From positions 1 to 51,472 of the forward strand of contig JANXRP010000023.1 of NCBI GenBank assembly GCA_025352965.1: a stretch of DNA of 51,472 bases. Direction: 5' to 3'. The DNA is from Comamonadaceae bacterium (lineage in GTDB: Bacteria > Pseudomonadota > Gammaproteobacteria > Burkholderiales > Burkholderiaceae_C). The notes under the pieces are model-generated. The model saw only the letters and a list, made by a program, of their open reading frames with translations. It searched no databases and had not been told where the DNA came from. This document shows positions 17,333-25,831 of the stretch, one piece after another; the first letter of the stretch is position 1; each line of letters starts with the position of its first letter. The position numbers and the translations under genes were made by a program.

Positions 17333-18385
17333 ATGACGATCGCTTTCAACATACCTTCTCCCTCGCTTGCCCTGCAGCCCGCTTTGCAAAACAAAATCAA
17401 TCAAAAAACCAAACCGCTAGGCAGCCTTGGCAAATTAGAAGCCGTCGCGCTCAAATTAGGGTTGATTCAAAACACGCTTGAGCCTGTTTTGACCAAACCT
17501 GCAGTCGTCATTTTTGCTGGCGACCACGGCGTTGCACAGTCGGGTGTATCGGCATTTCCGCAAGCGGTCACCGCGCAAATGGTTTTTAATTTTTTGCGTG
17601 GTGATGCGGCGATTAATGTGTTTGCCAAAACCAGCGGGATGCAGCTCAAAATTGTAAATAGCGGTGTAGCCGAAGCCATCACCGATTTCGTAGATCATCC
17701 AGATTTCATCAACACGCCAATTGGATTGGGCACAAAAAATTTTGCAACAGAGGCTGCCATGAGCGCAGTCGAGGTGCAGCAAGCCCTAGACGCAGGTGCT
17801 GCTCTCGTGCAGCGACTCGCTGTGGGCGGTTGCAACGTCATTTCTTTTGGTGAAATGGGAATCGCCAACACATCTGCTGCCGCGTGCATCATCAGCCGAC
17901 TCGCCCAGTTGCCGTTTGAACAATGCGTGGGACGCGGTACGGGCGTGGATGACGCAGGACTAGCGCGCAAGCTGGCTGTGCTTCAAGGCGCGATGATATT
18001 GCACAGCAGCGCGCAAAGTCCGCTGGACGTGCTCGCAGCCTTCGGTGGCTTTGAAATCGCCATGATGACAGGAGCGTACCTTGAGGCGGCGCAGCAAAAA
18101 ATGCTCATCCTTGTGGATGGCTTCATCACCACCTCCGCCCTGCTCGTCGCAAGTCAGATGGCACCTACCGTGCTCGACTATTGCGTGTTTTCACACCTCT
18201 CACACGAAGCGGGTCACCGCGCTGTACTTGCGCATCTCAAAGCCGACCCGCTCTTGCAGTTGGATCTGCGATTGGGTGAAGGCACAGGAGCAGCACTGGC
18301 CTATCCACTCGTGGTGGCAGCGGCGGCATTTTTAAACGACATGGCCTCGTTTGCTAGCGCTGGCGTAAGCGAAAAATCGGCGTAA
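17333..18385 (+). CDS. cobT: Nicotinate-nucleotide--dimethylbenzimidazole phosphoribosyltransferase
   Basis: Activates DMB to alpha-ribazole phosphate, the lower ligand precursor of cobalamin. The protein is 350 residues from the ATG at 17333; an upstream ATG at 17300 would overlap the divergent gene and lacks family sequence. Conserved features are KPLGSLGKLE near the N-terminus, VVIFAGDHGVAQSGVSAFP, and the catalytic Glu in LRLGEGTGAALAYPL near the C-terminus. First gene of cobT-cobS-cobC-cobU-nth. No riboswitch can fit upstream, so its control differs from the opposing B12 operon. Confidence 0.97.
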   Translation: MTIAFNIPSPSLALQPALQNKINQKTKPLGSLGKLEAVALKLGLIQNTLEPVLTKPAVVIFAGDHGVAQSGVSAFPQAVTAQMVFNFLRGDAAINVFAKTSGMQLKIVNSGVAEAITDFVDHPDFINTPIGLGTKNFATEAAMSAVEVQQALDAGAALVQRLAVGGCNVISFGEMGIANTSAAACIISRLAQLPFEQCVGRGTGVDDAGLARKLAVLQGAMILHSSAQSPLDVLAAFGGFEIAMMTGAYLEAAQQKMLILVDGFITTSALLVASQMAPTVLDYCVFSHLSHEAGHRAVLAHLKADPLLQLDLRLGEGTGAALAYPLVVAAAAFLNDMASFASAGVSEKSA

Positions 18386-18391
18386 TCACTG

Positions 18392-19150
18392 ATGCTTCAA
18401 ACACTCAATCGTTGGCGTATCGAATTTTTAGGAGCCATCGGCTTCTTCACTCGCATCCCTGTGCCCGCCGAGGCGCTTCATGTCAATCTCAACCAATCTG
18501 CTAAATTTTTTCCGCTCGTGGGTCTGCTAGTCGGCGGGTTATCTGCCATTGTGCTGGTGCTTGCCATGGAAGTGTTCCCCGTGCGCGTGGCGATTGTGCT
18601 ATCGATGATTGCCTCTGTGCTGCTAACGGGTGCATTCCATGAAGACGGTCTTGCCGACAGTGCCGATGGGTTTGGCGGTGGCTACGATAAAGAAGCTGTG
18701 CTGCGCATCATGCAAGACTCGCGTATTGGCAGTTTTGGGGCGATTGCTTTGGTACTCGCGCTTGGCTTAAAACTGGAACTGCTCGCTAGTCTGCCCGAAG
18801 AGCTTCTGCCACTACTCGTGATTGCTGCGCATATGGCGAGTCGATTTTTTGCTGTGAGCTATTTGGCAAGCCTTGAGTACGTGCGCTTTGAGGGTAAATC
18901 TAAACCACTGGCAACAACCCTTGCGTGGCCTAGTTTGCTATTTGCAGGTGTCTGCGGCTTGATACCGCTTTTGCTCTTAGATGTGCTGCTAGGCCTGATC
19001 TGTATTGGGCTGCTGACACTTTTACGTTGGTTACTCGGCCGCTATTTTGTACGCCGCATCGGTGGCTATACAGGTGACTGTTTAGGCTTTGCACAACAAG
19101 TGTTTGAGCTCGTGATTTACGCCGTCTTTGTGGCATGGCTCTCGTTTTAA
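18392..19150 (+). CDS. cobS: Adenosylcobinamide-GDP ribazoletransferase (cobalamin synthase)
   Basis: Integral membrane enzyme joining alpha-ribazole (phosphate) to AdoCbi-GDP in the last assembly step. The 252 residues include five to seven hydrophobic segments and the acidic motif GAFHEDGLADSADGFGGG (about residues 74-91), which supplies Mg2+-binding residues. It follows cobT by six bases and precedes cobC by four. Confidence 0.96.
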   Translation: MLQTLNRWRIEFLGAIGFFTRIPVPAEALHVNLNQSAKFFPLVGLLVGGLSAIVLVLAMEVFPVRVAIVLSMIASVLLTGAFHEDGLADSADGFGGGYDKEAVLRIMQDSRIGSFGAIALVLALGLKLELLASLPEELLPLLVIAAHMASRFFAVSYLASLEYVRFEGKSKPLATTLAWPSLLFAGVCGLIPLLLLDVLLGLICIGLLTLLRWLLGRYFVRRIGGYTGDCLGFAQQVFELVIYAVFVAWLSF

Positions 19151-19154
19151 AGTC

Positions 19155-19691
19155 ATGAAACTCATTTTGATTCGGCATCCACAGCCCGAAGTGGCTGCGG
19201 GTATTTGCTACGGCAAAACGGATCTACCCCTGCGTGAGTCTGCCTTCGCCACAGAGCAAGTGGTACACAATTGGGCACTCGTGCAAGCCCCATCCCATAT
19301 GGTCTGCAGCCCACTCGTGCGCTGTACTAGGCTGGGTGCTGCACTTGCCGCATTGCATCCAAACACCGCGCTCACTTTTGATACGAGGTTGCAAGAGCTC
19401 GATTTTGGCAGCTGGGAAATGCAGCCTTGGGACAGCATCGGCAAGTCTGCAATGGACGCTTGGATTGCCTCGGGTTTTGATGCACTACATGGCGGTGAGA
19501 GCTTGCAAGCGTTAGATGCCAGAGTCGCCAGCTGGCTACAGGATGTGCAGAGCACTTATGCTGCGGATCAAACACTGTGGGTCATTACACACGCAGGTGT
19601 CATTCGCTCCATCCTTCGGCAAAAAAATATCTGCAACTTCGAGGAAAGCCTAAAGTACCCCATAGCCTATGGACATTTCATTCAAATTTAA
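19155..19691 (+). CDS. cobC: Alpha-ribazole-5'-phosphate phosphatase, histidine phosphatase family
   Basis: Removes the phosphate from alpha-ribazole phosphate or adenosylcobalamin phosphate. 178 residues from the ATG at 19155, chosen because MKLILIRHPQP puts the RHP catalytic motif at residues 7-9 as in the family; the longer frame overlaps cobS. The second catalytic His is in VITHAGVIRS. The 3' end overlaps cobU by 23 bases. The general histidine phosphatase fold makes the exact substrate depend on context, which here is strong. Confidence 0.9.
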   Translation: MKLILIRHPQPEVAAGICYGKTDLPLRESAFATEQVVHNWALVQAPSHMVCSPLVRCTRLGAALAALHPNTALTFDTRLQELDFGSWEMQPWDSIGKSAMDAWIASGFDALHGGESLQALDARVASWLQDVQSTYAADQTLWVITHAGVIRSILRQKNICNFEESLKYPIAYGHFIQI

Positions 19692-20268
19692 TCGTACCTT
19701 GGTATTGGGTGGCGCGCGCTCGGGTAAGAGTAACTATGCAGAATCGCTTGCAGAATCGCTTACCCAACTTAGTAATAAACGCGTTATCTATATCGCCACC
19801 GCCAAGCCATCTAGTGCGCAGGGTGACAGCGAAATGCAGGCGCGTATCGCGCACCACCAAGCGCGGCGTAACCCCGCATGGCAAACCTTAGAAGTTCCTA
19901 TAGATCTGGGCAAGGCCATTCAAACACACAGCAGTCCTGAATGCGTGCTCGTGGTGGATTGCCTCACCGTGTGGCTAAGTAATCTGCTGTTTGACGCAAA
20001 CACAAACTATCCAGAAATAGGCATTATTGATTTACCAACAGACTTTGTGGCACAGCGCCAAGCCTTGCTAGATGGGCTCTCCAAGGCCAAAGGTGACATC
20101 GTTTTAGTCAGCAACGAAGTCGGCATGGGCATTGTGCCAATGGGCGCGATCAACCGATTATTTGTCGATGAAGCGGGCCGTCTCAATCAAGCCGTCGCCG
20201 CGGTTTGCGACCGCGTGGTGTTTGTGGCGGCAGGTTGCCCCTTGGTTTTGAAAGGGACAGCTCTGTGA
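19669..20268 (+). CDS. cobU: Adenosylcobinamide kinase / adenosylcobinamide-phosphate guanylyltransferase
   Basis: Phosphorylates adenosylcobinamide and transfers GMP to it, giving AdoCbi-GDP for CobS. The 199-residue protein has the P-loop GGARSGKS at residues 14-21, VIYIATAKP, VDCLTVWLSNLLF and VSNEVGMGIVP, all typical of CobU/CobP. The start at 19669 lies inside the end of cobC. Its stop codon overlaps the GTG start of nth. Confidence 0.96.
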   Translation: MDISFKFNRTLVLGGARSGKSNYAESLAESLTQLSNKRVIYIATAKPSSAQGDSEMQARIAHHQARRNPAWQTLEVPIDLGKAIQTHSSPECVLVVDCLTVWLSNLLFDANTNYPEIGIIDLPTDFVAQRQALLDGLSKAKGDIVLVSNEVGMGIVPMGAINRLFVDEAGRLNQAVAAVCDRVVFVAAGCPLVLKGTAL

Positions 20269-20912
20269 CAACCAAGCCCATGTCAGCCGCACAAATCGAA
20301 TTCTTTTTTCAAACGCTACGCTCTGCTAATCCAACACCAGTGACTGAGCTGGAATACACCAGCGTGTTCGAACTACTCGCTGCCGTGCTGCTATCGGCTC
20401 AAGCGACGGATGTGGGTGTCAACAAAGCCACAAGGCGTTTGTTTCCTGTTGCAAACACGCCGCAAAAGATAGTAGATTTAGGTTTAGAAAAATTAGAGTC
20501 CTACATCCAAACCATCGGACTTTTTAGGAGCAAAGCCAAACATCTGATGCAGACGTGTCAGATCTTGCTAGACAAACACAATAGCGTTGTTCCACGCAGC
20601 CGAGAAGCGCTAGAAGCCTTGCCTGGCGTGGGTCGTAAGACTGCGAATGTAATTTTAAATTCTGCTTTTGGCGAAGCGACCATGGCCGTGGATACGCATT
20701 TGTTTCGCCTCGGCAACCGCACAGGGCTTGCCGCAGGCAAAACACCGCTCGCCGTTGAACTGGCGCTTTTAAAACGCATCCCAAAAGAGTTTTTAGTGGA
20801 TGCGCACCACTGGCTCATCTTGCATGGCCGCTATGTGTGTACAGCGCGAAGCCCTAACTGCAAGGCGTGCGCGGTATCAAGTGCTTGCAACTTTGCTGAC
20901 AAGCTTGGCTAA
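20265..20912 (+). CDS. nth: Endonuclease III
   Basis: DNA glycosylase/AP lyase that removes oxidised pyrimidines. 215 residues from the GTG at 20265. That start is supported by AAGGGA seven bases upstream and by overlap with the cobU stop (GTGA); the ATG at 20280 is too far from the Shine-Dalgarno sequence. The helix-hairpin-helix LPGVGRKTA is at 119-127 with catalytic Lys125; catalytic Asp143 is in VDTH. The [4Fe-4S] cysteines are C192, C199, C202 and C208 (C-x6-C-x2-C-x5-C). It has no role in B12 but sits as the last gene of the cobT operon; the 3' end overlaps convergent cobQ by 36 bases. Confidence 0.96.
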   Translation: MTTKPMSAAQIEFFFQTLRSANPTPVTELEYTSVFELLAAVLLSAQATDVGVNKATRRLFPVANTPQKIVDLGLEKLESYIQTIGLFRSKAKHLMQTCQILLDKHNSVVPRSREALEALPGVGRKTANVILNSAFGEATMAVDTHLFRLGNRTGLAAGKTPLAVELALLKRIPKEFLVDAHHWLILHGRYVCTARSPNCKACAVSSACNFADKLG

Positions 20913-22316
20913 AAAGCCATCCTCCATATGCGTGTCCACAAATCTTGCCAAGTCTTCAAACACCTTATCTAAGCTTGGCGCATCCGCACCCCATAGCGCT
21001 TGCAAAACCGCAAACTCTTCAAACATGCCGTGCAAATAAATCCCCAGCACATTGCCAACCGCATTCTGCCAAGCCAGCTCTGAACCCCATTCAGATGGTG
21101 TGGTCACGCCGTGATGAATTTCGTATCCTGTGGCGACCACATTTGATAGTGCTTCCCAGGCGCCATGCAAAGCCCCAAAACTTCCCGTTGTTCGTTTCAC
21201 TGTTTTATCCTGCGCAAATATGGTTTTGAGCAGCAGCAAACCCAATCCTTTTGATTCACCAACCGTTTCGCCCAGCATTTGCAATCCACCGCAAATACCC
21301 AGCACTCGTCCACCGTTTACGGCATGCGCTTTAACCGCAGCATCTAGCCCGCGCTCTTTGAGCCACGTCAAATCTGACTCTGTGTTTTTAGAGCCTGGCA
21401 AGATGATCCAATCATGAGCCCCTAGCGCCGCTAACTGTGCCGCGCTACGCACCCAGATTAAACGCGCACCTTTTATATTTTTAAGCGGCTGGAACTCATC
21501 CAAATTGCTAATCCGTGGATACGCGATCACAGCAATCGTCACGACATCATCATTGCTGTTTGCAGAGAAACCTTCGTCAAATACACCATCTTCTTCGGGC
21601 AGTCCATGTTCACGCCACATCGGTAGCGTCGCCACCGTGGGAATGCCTGTCAATGCTTCTAGCTTTTCGGGTGCGGGAGATAGCAAACTCGCATCCCCTC
21701 TAAATTTATTGAGCACAAAGCCATGAATCAAAGCACGATCTTGCTCGGGCATGAGTGCCCACGTGCCATACAAATGCGCGAAAGCACCACCTCGGTCAAT
21801 ATCGGTCACCAGCAAGCAACGAGCATTCGCGTACCGTGCCACGCGCAAGTTCACAATGTCACTGTCCATCAAGTTGATTTCCGCTGGCGAGCCCGCGCCT
21901 TCAATTACCACGATATCGTTTTCAGCCCTTAGCGCATCGAGTGCGCCCGCAATATGCGGCCAGACCAGCTCGCTACGGCCACGCCACGGCAAATCGGTGA
22001 GCGTTTGATTAACTTGTCCGAGTAACACAACTTGGCTATGCGTATCCGCTTCGGGTTTTAAGAGGAGTGGATTCATTCGTACGTCAGGGATGGCACGCGC
22101 CGCGAGCGCTTGAAAATATTGGGCGCTACCAATTTCACCCCCCTCACTCACATGGCTCTCGCCACCCACAACCCTTGCGTTGTTGCTCATGTTTTGCGCT
22201 TTAAACGGTGCGACTTTGAAGCCAAGGTTTGAGTAATAACGGCACAGCGCCGTAGCAAGCCAACTCTTACCTGCGTTGCTGGTTGTGCCTAGCACCATGA
22301 TGCAGATAGCGGTCAT
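20877..22316 (-). CDS. cobQ: Adenosylcobyric acid synthase (glutamine-hydrolysing)
   Basis: Amidates the b, d, e and g carboxylates of adenosylcobyrinate a,c-diamide. The 479 residues are typical. The N-terminal ATPase domain begins with MVLGTTSNAGKSWLATALC. The C-terminal class I glutamine amidotransferase-like domain has the catalytic Cys in GGRVLGICGGLQMLGE and His in YEIHHGVT. Last gene of the riboswitch-controlled operon. ATGA overlap with the decarboxylase gene suggests coupling. Confidence 0.96.
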   Translation of the reverse strand: MTAICIMVLGTTSNAGKSWLATALCRYYSNLGFKVAPFKAQNMSNNARVVGGESHVSEGGEIGSAQYFQALAARAIPDVRMNPLLLKPEADTHSQVVLLGQVNQTLTDLPWRGRSELVWPHIAGALDALRAENDIVVIEGAGSPAEINLMDSDIVNLRVARYANARCLLVTDIDRGGAFAHLYGTWALMPEQDRALIHGFVLNKFRGDASLLSPAPEKLEALTGIPTVATLPMWREHGLPEEDGVFDEGFSANSNDDVVTIAVIAYPRISNLDEFQPLKNIKGARLIWVRSAAQLAALGAHDWIILPGSKNTESDLTWLKERGLDAAVKAHAVNGGRVLGICGGLQMLGETVGESKGLGLLLLKTIFAQDKTVKRTTGSFGALHGAWEALSNVVATGYEIHHGVTTPSEWGSELAWQNAVGNVLGIYLHGMFEEFAVLQALWGADAPSLDKVFEDLARFVDTHMEDGFLAKLVSKVAST

Positions 22317-23299
22317 GACAACTCCTTTAATGCGGCCATTAGCGCATCTTGCGCCTCTGGTGTCTGTACGCTAATGCGTGCCGAGTCAGGCAAGCCAAAT
22401 GAAGTGGCATCGCGCAATTTAATTCCTTGCTCGCGTAAACGCAAAAATATCTCGGTCATATTCATTTGATTAAGTGGACCAGCACAAAAAAAATTGCTTT
22501 CGCTCGGGCTACACGTCCAGCCTGCGGCTTGCAGCAAATCAATCTGCCTAGCCTTCCAAGCTTTTAATGTTTGCAAGCTCGCATCTAGCCAAATTTGCAC
22601 ACTGGGCTCGGTCCATGCCGTCAATAGTGCAACGCCATGCGCACCCACAGGCCATGAAGCACATAACTGTTCTAGCGCCACCACATTTTTTCGTGCATTT
22701 ATTGGTGCAATCGCATAAGCAGCCCGTACCCCCGTGAGCCCTAGCGCTTTATTAGGTGTCCATAGCTGCCAAATGCTGTCCTTCATTGCAGCAGTCAAGC
22801 TCGATTGACCGCTCAAACGTAGCGGCTCATAGGCGCAATCCAACACCACTGTTTGAGGTGCGGACTTAACCTTAATAGGCCAATGCGTGTGAGCACCTCC
22901 CAGCGGACTGGATGGCTCGCAAGCCCATACCAGCTGGGCTTCCTTATGCTCTGACGTGATGTCAAGACCCCACGCCTGCGCGGCATGAACGTAGTCCCCA
23001 TAGCCGTGCGTGGGCACACTCACTTTGCCTTGCAGGGCGCTTTGCTTGGCCACCATGGCTGTGATGCGGAAAATAAATTCACTGGCACTGCTAGAGAGCA
23101 CCACGCGCCATGTTTCAACGCCATGAAATGCCGCCAGCTCTTCACGAAGCAAGGTGTAATTCGCATCTGGATAAACCGTCGCATCCGCTTGTTGAATCAG
23201 AGTCAAAGCGGCAGGGCACGGCCCGCAAGCGTTGCTATTACTAGAAAAATCAAAGCGAGGCACGCCAAGTGCATCGGCGCCACCGTGCATGCGAGTCAT
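22313..23299 (-). CDS. cobD: L-threonine-O-3-phosphate decarboxylase (CobD/CobC type)
   Basis: PLP enzyme that makes (R)-1-amino-2-propanol O-2-phosphate, the linker between corrin ring and nucleotide loop. 328 residues from the ATG at 23299, which overlaps the cbiB stop as ATGA. The N-terminus MTRMHGGADALG is typical (histidinol-phosphate aminotransferase-like fold). The Schiff-base Lys is in TPNKALGLTGVRAAYA. Place in the operon between cbiB and cobQ supports the call. Naming differs between Salmonella (cobD) and Pseudomonas (cobC). Confidence 0.9.
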   Translation of the reverse strand: MTRMHGGADALGVPRFDFSSNSNACGPCPAALTLIQQADATVYPDANYTLLREELAAFHGVETWRVVLSSSASEFIFRITAMVAKQSALQGKVSVPTHGYGDYVHAAQAWGLDITSEHKEAQLVWACEPSSPLGGAHTHWPIKVKSAPQTVVLDCAYEPLRLSGQSSLTAAMKDSIWQLWTPNKALGLTGVRAAYAIAPINARKNVVALEQLCASWPVGAHGVALLTAWTEPSVQIWLDASLQTLKAWKARQIDLLQAAGWTCSPSESNFFCAGPLNQMNMTEIFLRLREQGIKLRDATSFGLPDSARISVQTPEAQDALMAALKELS

Positions 23300-24252
23300 A
23301 AAAAACACCCCACAATGGCAGCACCAACAATCAAAACAAACCATACTTTTGAAGCAAGCGCTACGCTGCACAGAGTGTCGCTGGACTGCGGGGCACGTCC
23401 CGCTGCATTTAAGCAATACACCTTTGGCTTATTAAGACTTACCCCTAGCGCCAGTGCCATCGCCGCCATTGGCCAACCGCTGTTTGGCGAGGGTGTTAGG
23501 CGTGCCTCCATGCATAGCCGTTTGAGCGATAGTTCGCCGCCCCCACTAGCATCTTTACTGACAAAGAACACAAGCACGATCAGCAGCGCAGTGATACGTG
23601 CGGGTATCCAGCTCAAAACATCATCTGCACGCGCAGCCCATTTACCTGCCCATTGGAAGTATCGACCTCGGTACATACTAGGGTAGCCCCACATCGCGTC
23701 GGCAGTATTGGCGAAACGATAGAGGGCCGCTCCTGGCAGACCCAGCAGCACAAACCAAAAAAGAGGAGCAACCACGGAATCATTTAAATTCTCAGCCAAC
23801 GTCTCAATAGAGCTTTCTCGCACTTGCTCAGCCGTCAATGTCGTCACGTCACGGCTCACTAAACGACTGAGCCGCACGCGCCCTGCGTCTAGCGATTGCC
23901 CAAGCGCAGTCTCAACCGCAAGCACTTCATCCCGCAGCATCTTCCAAGCTAGTAGGGGCTTAAGTGCTAGGCCTATCAATAGCACAGATGGCGCTGCTGG
24001 TAGCTGCAAAAACAAGCTCTGCAAACCAGCAAAGATGACCCACACCAAGGCCGCACCCAGCAACCAAACCAGCGCACCTCGTGCAAAAGATAGGTAATCG
24101 GCAAGATTGCTAGCGGCTTTGTTTTCAGTCGGGAGAACCCATGATTCAAAGAAGCTTAAATAATTGCCCATCCACACCACAGGATGAAAACGAGGTGCAG
24201 GCTCGCCGAACCAAACATCAACAGCCAGCGCGACCAGCAAGGCTAGCAACAT
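23296..24252 (-). CDS. cbiB: Adenosylcobinamide-phosphate synthase CbiB
   Basis: Inner membrane enzyme that attaches the aminopropanol (phosphate) arm to adenosylcobyric acid. 318 residues with several membrane helices and the family N-terminus VDVWFGEPAPRFHPVVWMGN. I chose the ATG at 24252 over a GTG at 24276 because the ATG overlaps the bluB stop codon (TGATG). The gene ends in an ATGA overlap with the next gene. Called cobD in the Pseudomonas nomenclature. Confidence 0.95.
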   Translation of the reverse strand: MLLALLVALAVDVWFGEPAPRFHPVVWMGNYLSFFESWVLPTENKAASNLADYLSFARGALVWLLGAALVWVIFAGLQSLFLQLPAAPSVLLIGLALKPLLAWKMLRDEVLAVETALGQSLDAGRVRLSRLVSRDVTTLTAEQVRESSIETLAENLNDSVVAPLFWFVLLGLPGAALYRFANTADAMWGYPSMYRGRYFQWAGKWAARADDVLSWIPARITALLIVLVFFVSKDASGGGELSLKRLCMEARLTPSPNSGWPMAAMALALGVSLNKPKVYCLNAAGRAPQSSDTLCSVALASKVWFVLIVGAAIVGCFL

Positions 24253-24896
24253 CACTTGCACAGCGCTTGCCCCCACGCATCTTCAAACAGCAAGCTCTCC
24301 AGGGGGGCACGCTTGGCCCAGCGTTCTTGTTGCAGCATAGGCTCTTCATAAAACACGGGCACGGGCCCGATGCATAACAAAGCAATCGGTTCAGCGCCAC
24401 TTGGCATTTGCAGCAAACGCGCTACAGCACTGGGTTCGAACATCGACACCCAGCCTACACCCAAACCTTCAGCACGCGCAGCTAACCATAAATTTTGGAT
24501 AGCACACGCAGCAGACGCCAAATCCATCTGCGGTAGCGTGCGCCTGCCAAAGACATGGGCTTCGCGTCCATCGGCTAGCGCGACAGCCCAGACCTCAGCG
24601 GCCTGCAGCACCCCCTCAACCTTGAGTTTCATGAACGCATCTTCGCGTTCGCCCAATGCCCGTGCGGTCTGTACGCGCTCTTGCTCTACCAAAGCGTGAA
24701 GCTGTGCACGCAGGCTAGGTGCAGCAATTCGCACAAAACGCCACGGCTGCATAAATCCAACGCTGGGCGCGTGGTGCGCTGCCGTCAGCAAACGCTGCAT
24801 GACTTCAGGAGCAACTGTACCGCCACTGAAATGACGCATATCGCGCCGCTCAAAAATGGCTCGGTACACTGCGCGGCATTCATCGGCTGAGAACAT
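24252..24896 (-). CDS. bluB: 5,6-dimethylbenzimidazole synthase
   Basis: Oxygen-dependent, flavin-destructase type enzyme that cannibalises FMNH2 to make DMB. The 214-residue nitroreductase-fold protein has RRDMRHF, APSVGFMQPWRFV and the C-terminal GPVPVFYEEPML, as in BluB. Its presence indicates aerobic lower ligand synthesis that feeds CobT, encoded on the opposite arm of the locus. It starts six bases after cobO. Confidence 0.94.
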   Translation of the reverse strand: MFSADECRAVYRAIFERRDMRHFSGGTVAPEVMQRLLTAAHHAPSVGFMQPWRFVRIAAPSLRAQLHALVEQERVQTARALGEREDAFMKLKVEGVLQAAEVWAVALADGREAHVFGRRTLPQMDLASAACAIQNLWLAARAEGLGVGWVSMFEPSAVARLLQMPSGAEPIALLCIGPVPVFYEEPMLQQERWAKRAPLESLLFEDAWGQALCK

Positions 24897-24902
24897 ACCC
24901 GC

Positions 24903-25472
24903 TTAATCCTCAATCCCGCGCTGCGCAGGAATACCCGCCTTAAACGCATGTTTGATCATTTGCATCTCGGTCACAGTATCGGCAAGTTCAATAATCTCTG
25001 GCGGGCAGCGACGGCCCGTAAGAACCACATGAACATCTTTAGGGCGACTTTGCAGCGTGTGCAAGACATCCGTCAAATCGAGCCAACCGTAAATGAGCGG
25101 ATAGGTTATTTCGTCAAGCGTCACCATGAAATAGTCGCCGCTCAAAATAGCCGCTTTGGCTTTTTGCCAACCATCTCGTGCCAATTGCGCAGAGTGTTCT
25201 AAGTCGTGACTCTTCCAGCTAAAGCCATCACCCAAACCCTCAATCGGGATGCCAAGTTGCTCAAACATGCGGTGCTCGCCAAAACGAGCGGTGGGTACTT
25301 TCATAAATTGAAAGATCTTGACAGCTTTACCGCGTCCGTGGGCACGCAGTGCCAAGCCAAATGCAGCGGTGCTTTTACCTTTGCCGTCTCCCGTGTTGAC
25401 GATCACAATGCCACGGCGCTCGCCTTCGGGTTTTTCGTAAGGCTTATCCACTGGTGGAGTTTCAATTTGCAT
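24903..25472 (-). CDS. cobO: Cob(I)yrinic acid a,c-diamide adenosyltransferase, CobA/CobO type
   Basis: Transfers adenosyl from ATP to cobalt(I) of corrinoids. The 189 residues carry the P-loop NTGDGKGKSTA (26-36), and MVTLDEITYPLIYGWLD and VVLTGRRCPPEIIELAD, typical of the family. It overlaps the preceding ferredoxin-like gene by 11 bases, so a functional link to a reductant of cobalt is plausible but unproven. Confidence 0.96.
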   Translation of the reverse strand: MQIETPPVDKPYEKPEGERRGIVIVNTGDGKGKSTAAFGLALRAHGRGKAVKIFQFMKVPTARFGEHRMFEQLGIPIEGLGDGFSWKSHDLEHSAQLARDGWQKAKAAILSGDYFMVTLDEITYPLIYGWLDLTDVLHTLQSRPKDVHVVLTGRRCPPEIIELADTVTEMQMIKHAFKAGIPAQRGIED

Positions 25473-25827
25473 GATTGTTTGAGGAATGTTGAAATTCAGG
25501 ACCTTGGTGAAATACTAAATCCGAGACAGGTGTGCCACCCACCAAGTGCTGCTCGATGATGCGATCCATATTGCGAGGCGTCACGTTGTAATACCACGTG
25601 CCATCTGGCTGCACGCACATGAGAGGACCGCCCGTACACGTGGCAAAACACGTGACGCGACTTCGCTTCACACGCATCGTGCCCTCATCCAAGCCCGCCG
25701 CTTTAAATTTTTCAGTCAAACTGTCAAGTAACGCCTGCGCCGCACCATCTGCGGCGCAGCGGGGTCCTGTGCAAATCAGGATGTGCCGCTTGTAATCCCA
25801 CATTTTTGGCTTTTGGGTGTCATTCAT
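25462..25827 (-). CDS. Thioredoxin-like [2Fe-2S] ferredoxin
   Basis: A 121-residue small protein with the thioredoxin-like ferredoxin cysteine pattern: CTGPRC near the N-terminus and, later, TCFATCTGGPLMC. It follows btuD by four bases and overlaps cobO by 11 bases. I chose the ATG at 25827, just after the btuD stop, over the ATG at 25851 inside btuD. Expected cytoplasmic electron carrier. Position suggests supply of electrons for Co(II) to Co(I) reduction ahead of CobO; this is inference from context only. Confidence 0.85.
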   Translation of the reverse strand: MNDTQKPKMWDYKRHILICTGPRCAADGAAQALLDSLTEKFKAAGLDEGTMRVKRSRVTCFATCTGGPLMCVQPDGTWYYNVTPRNMDRIIEQHLVGGTPVSDLVFHQGPEFQHSSNNHAN

Positions 25828-25831
25828 CGCT

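Noticed and set aside
17312-17404. N-terminal extension of the aminotransferase into cobT
   Set aside because: The family starts at MNIQSTF; the extension would overlap the start of cobT and has no ribosome site.
22985-23686. Open frame of 233 codons on the plus strand across cobD and cbiB
   Set aside because: Opposes two well-supported genes joined by an ATGA overlap; no family features.
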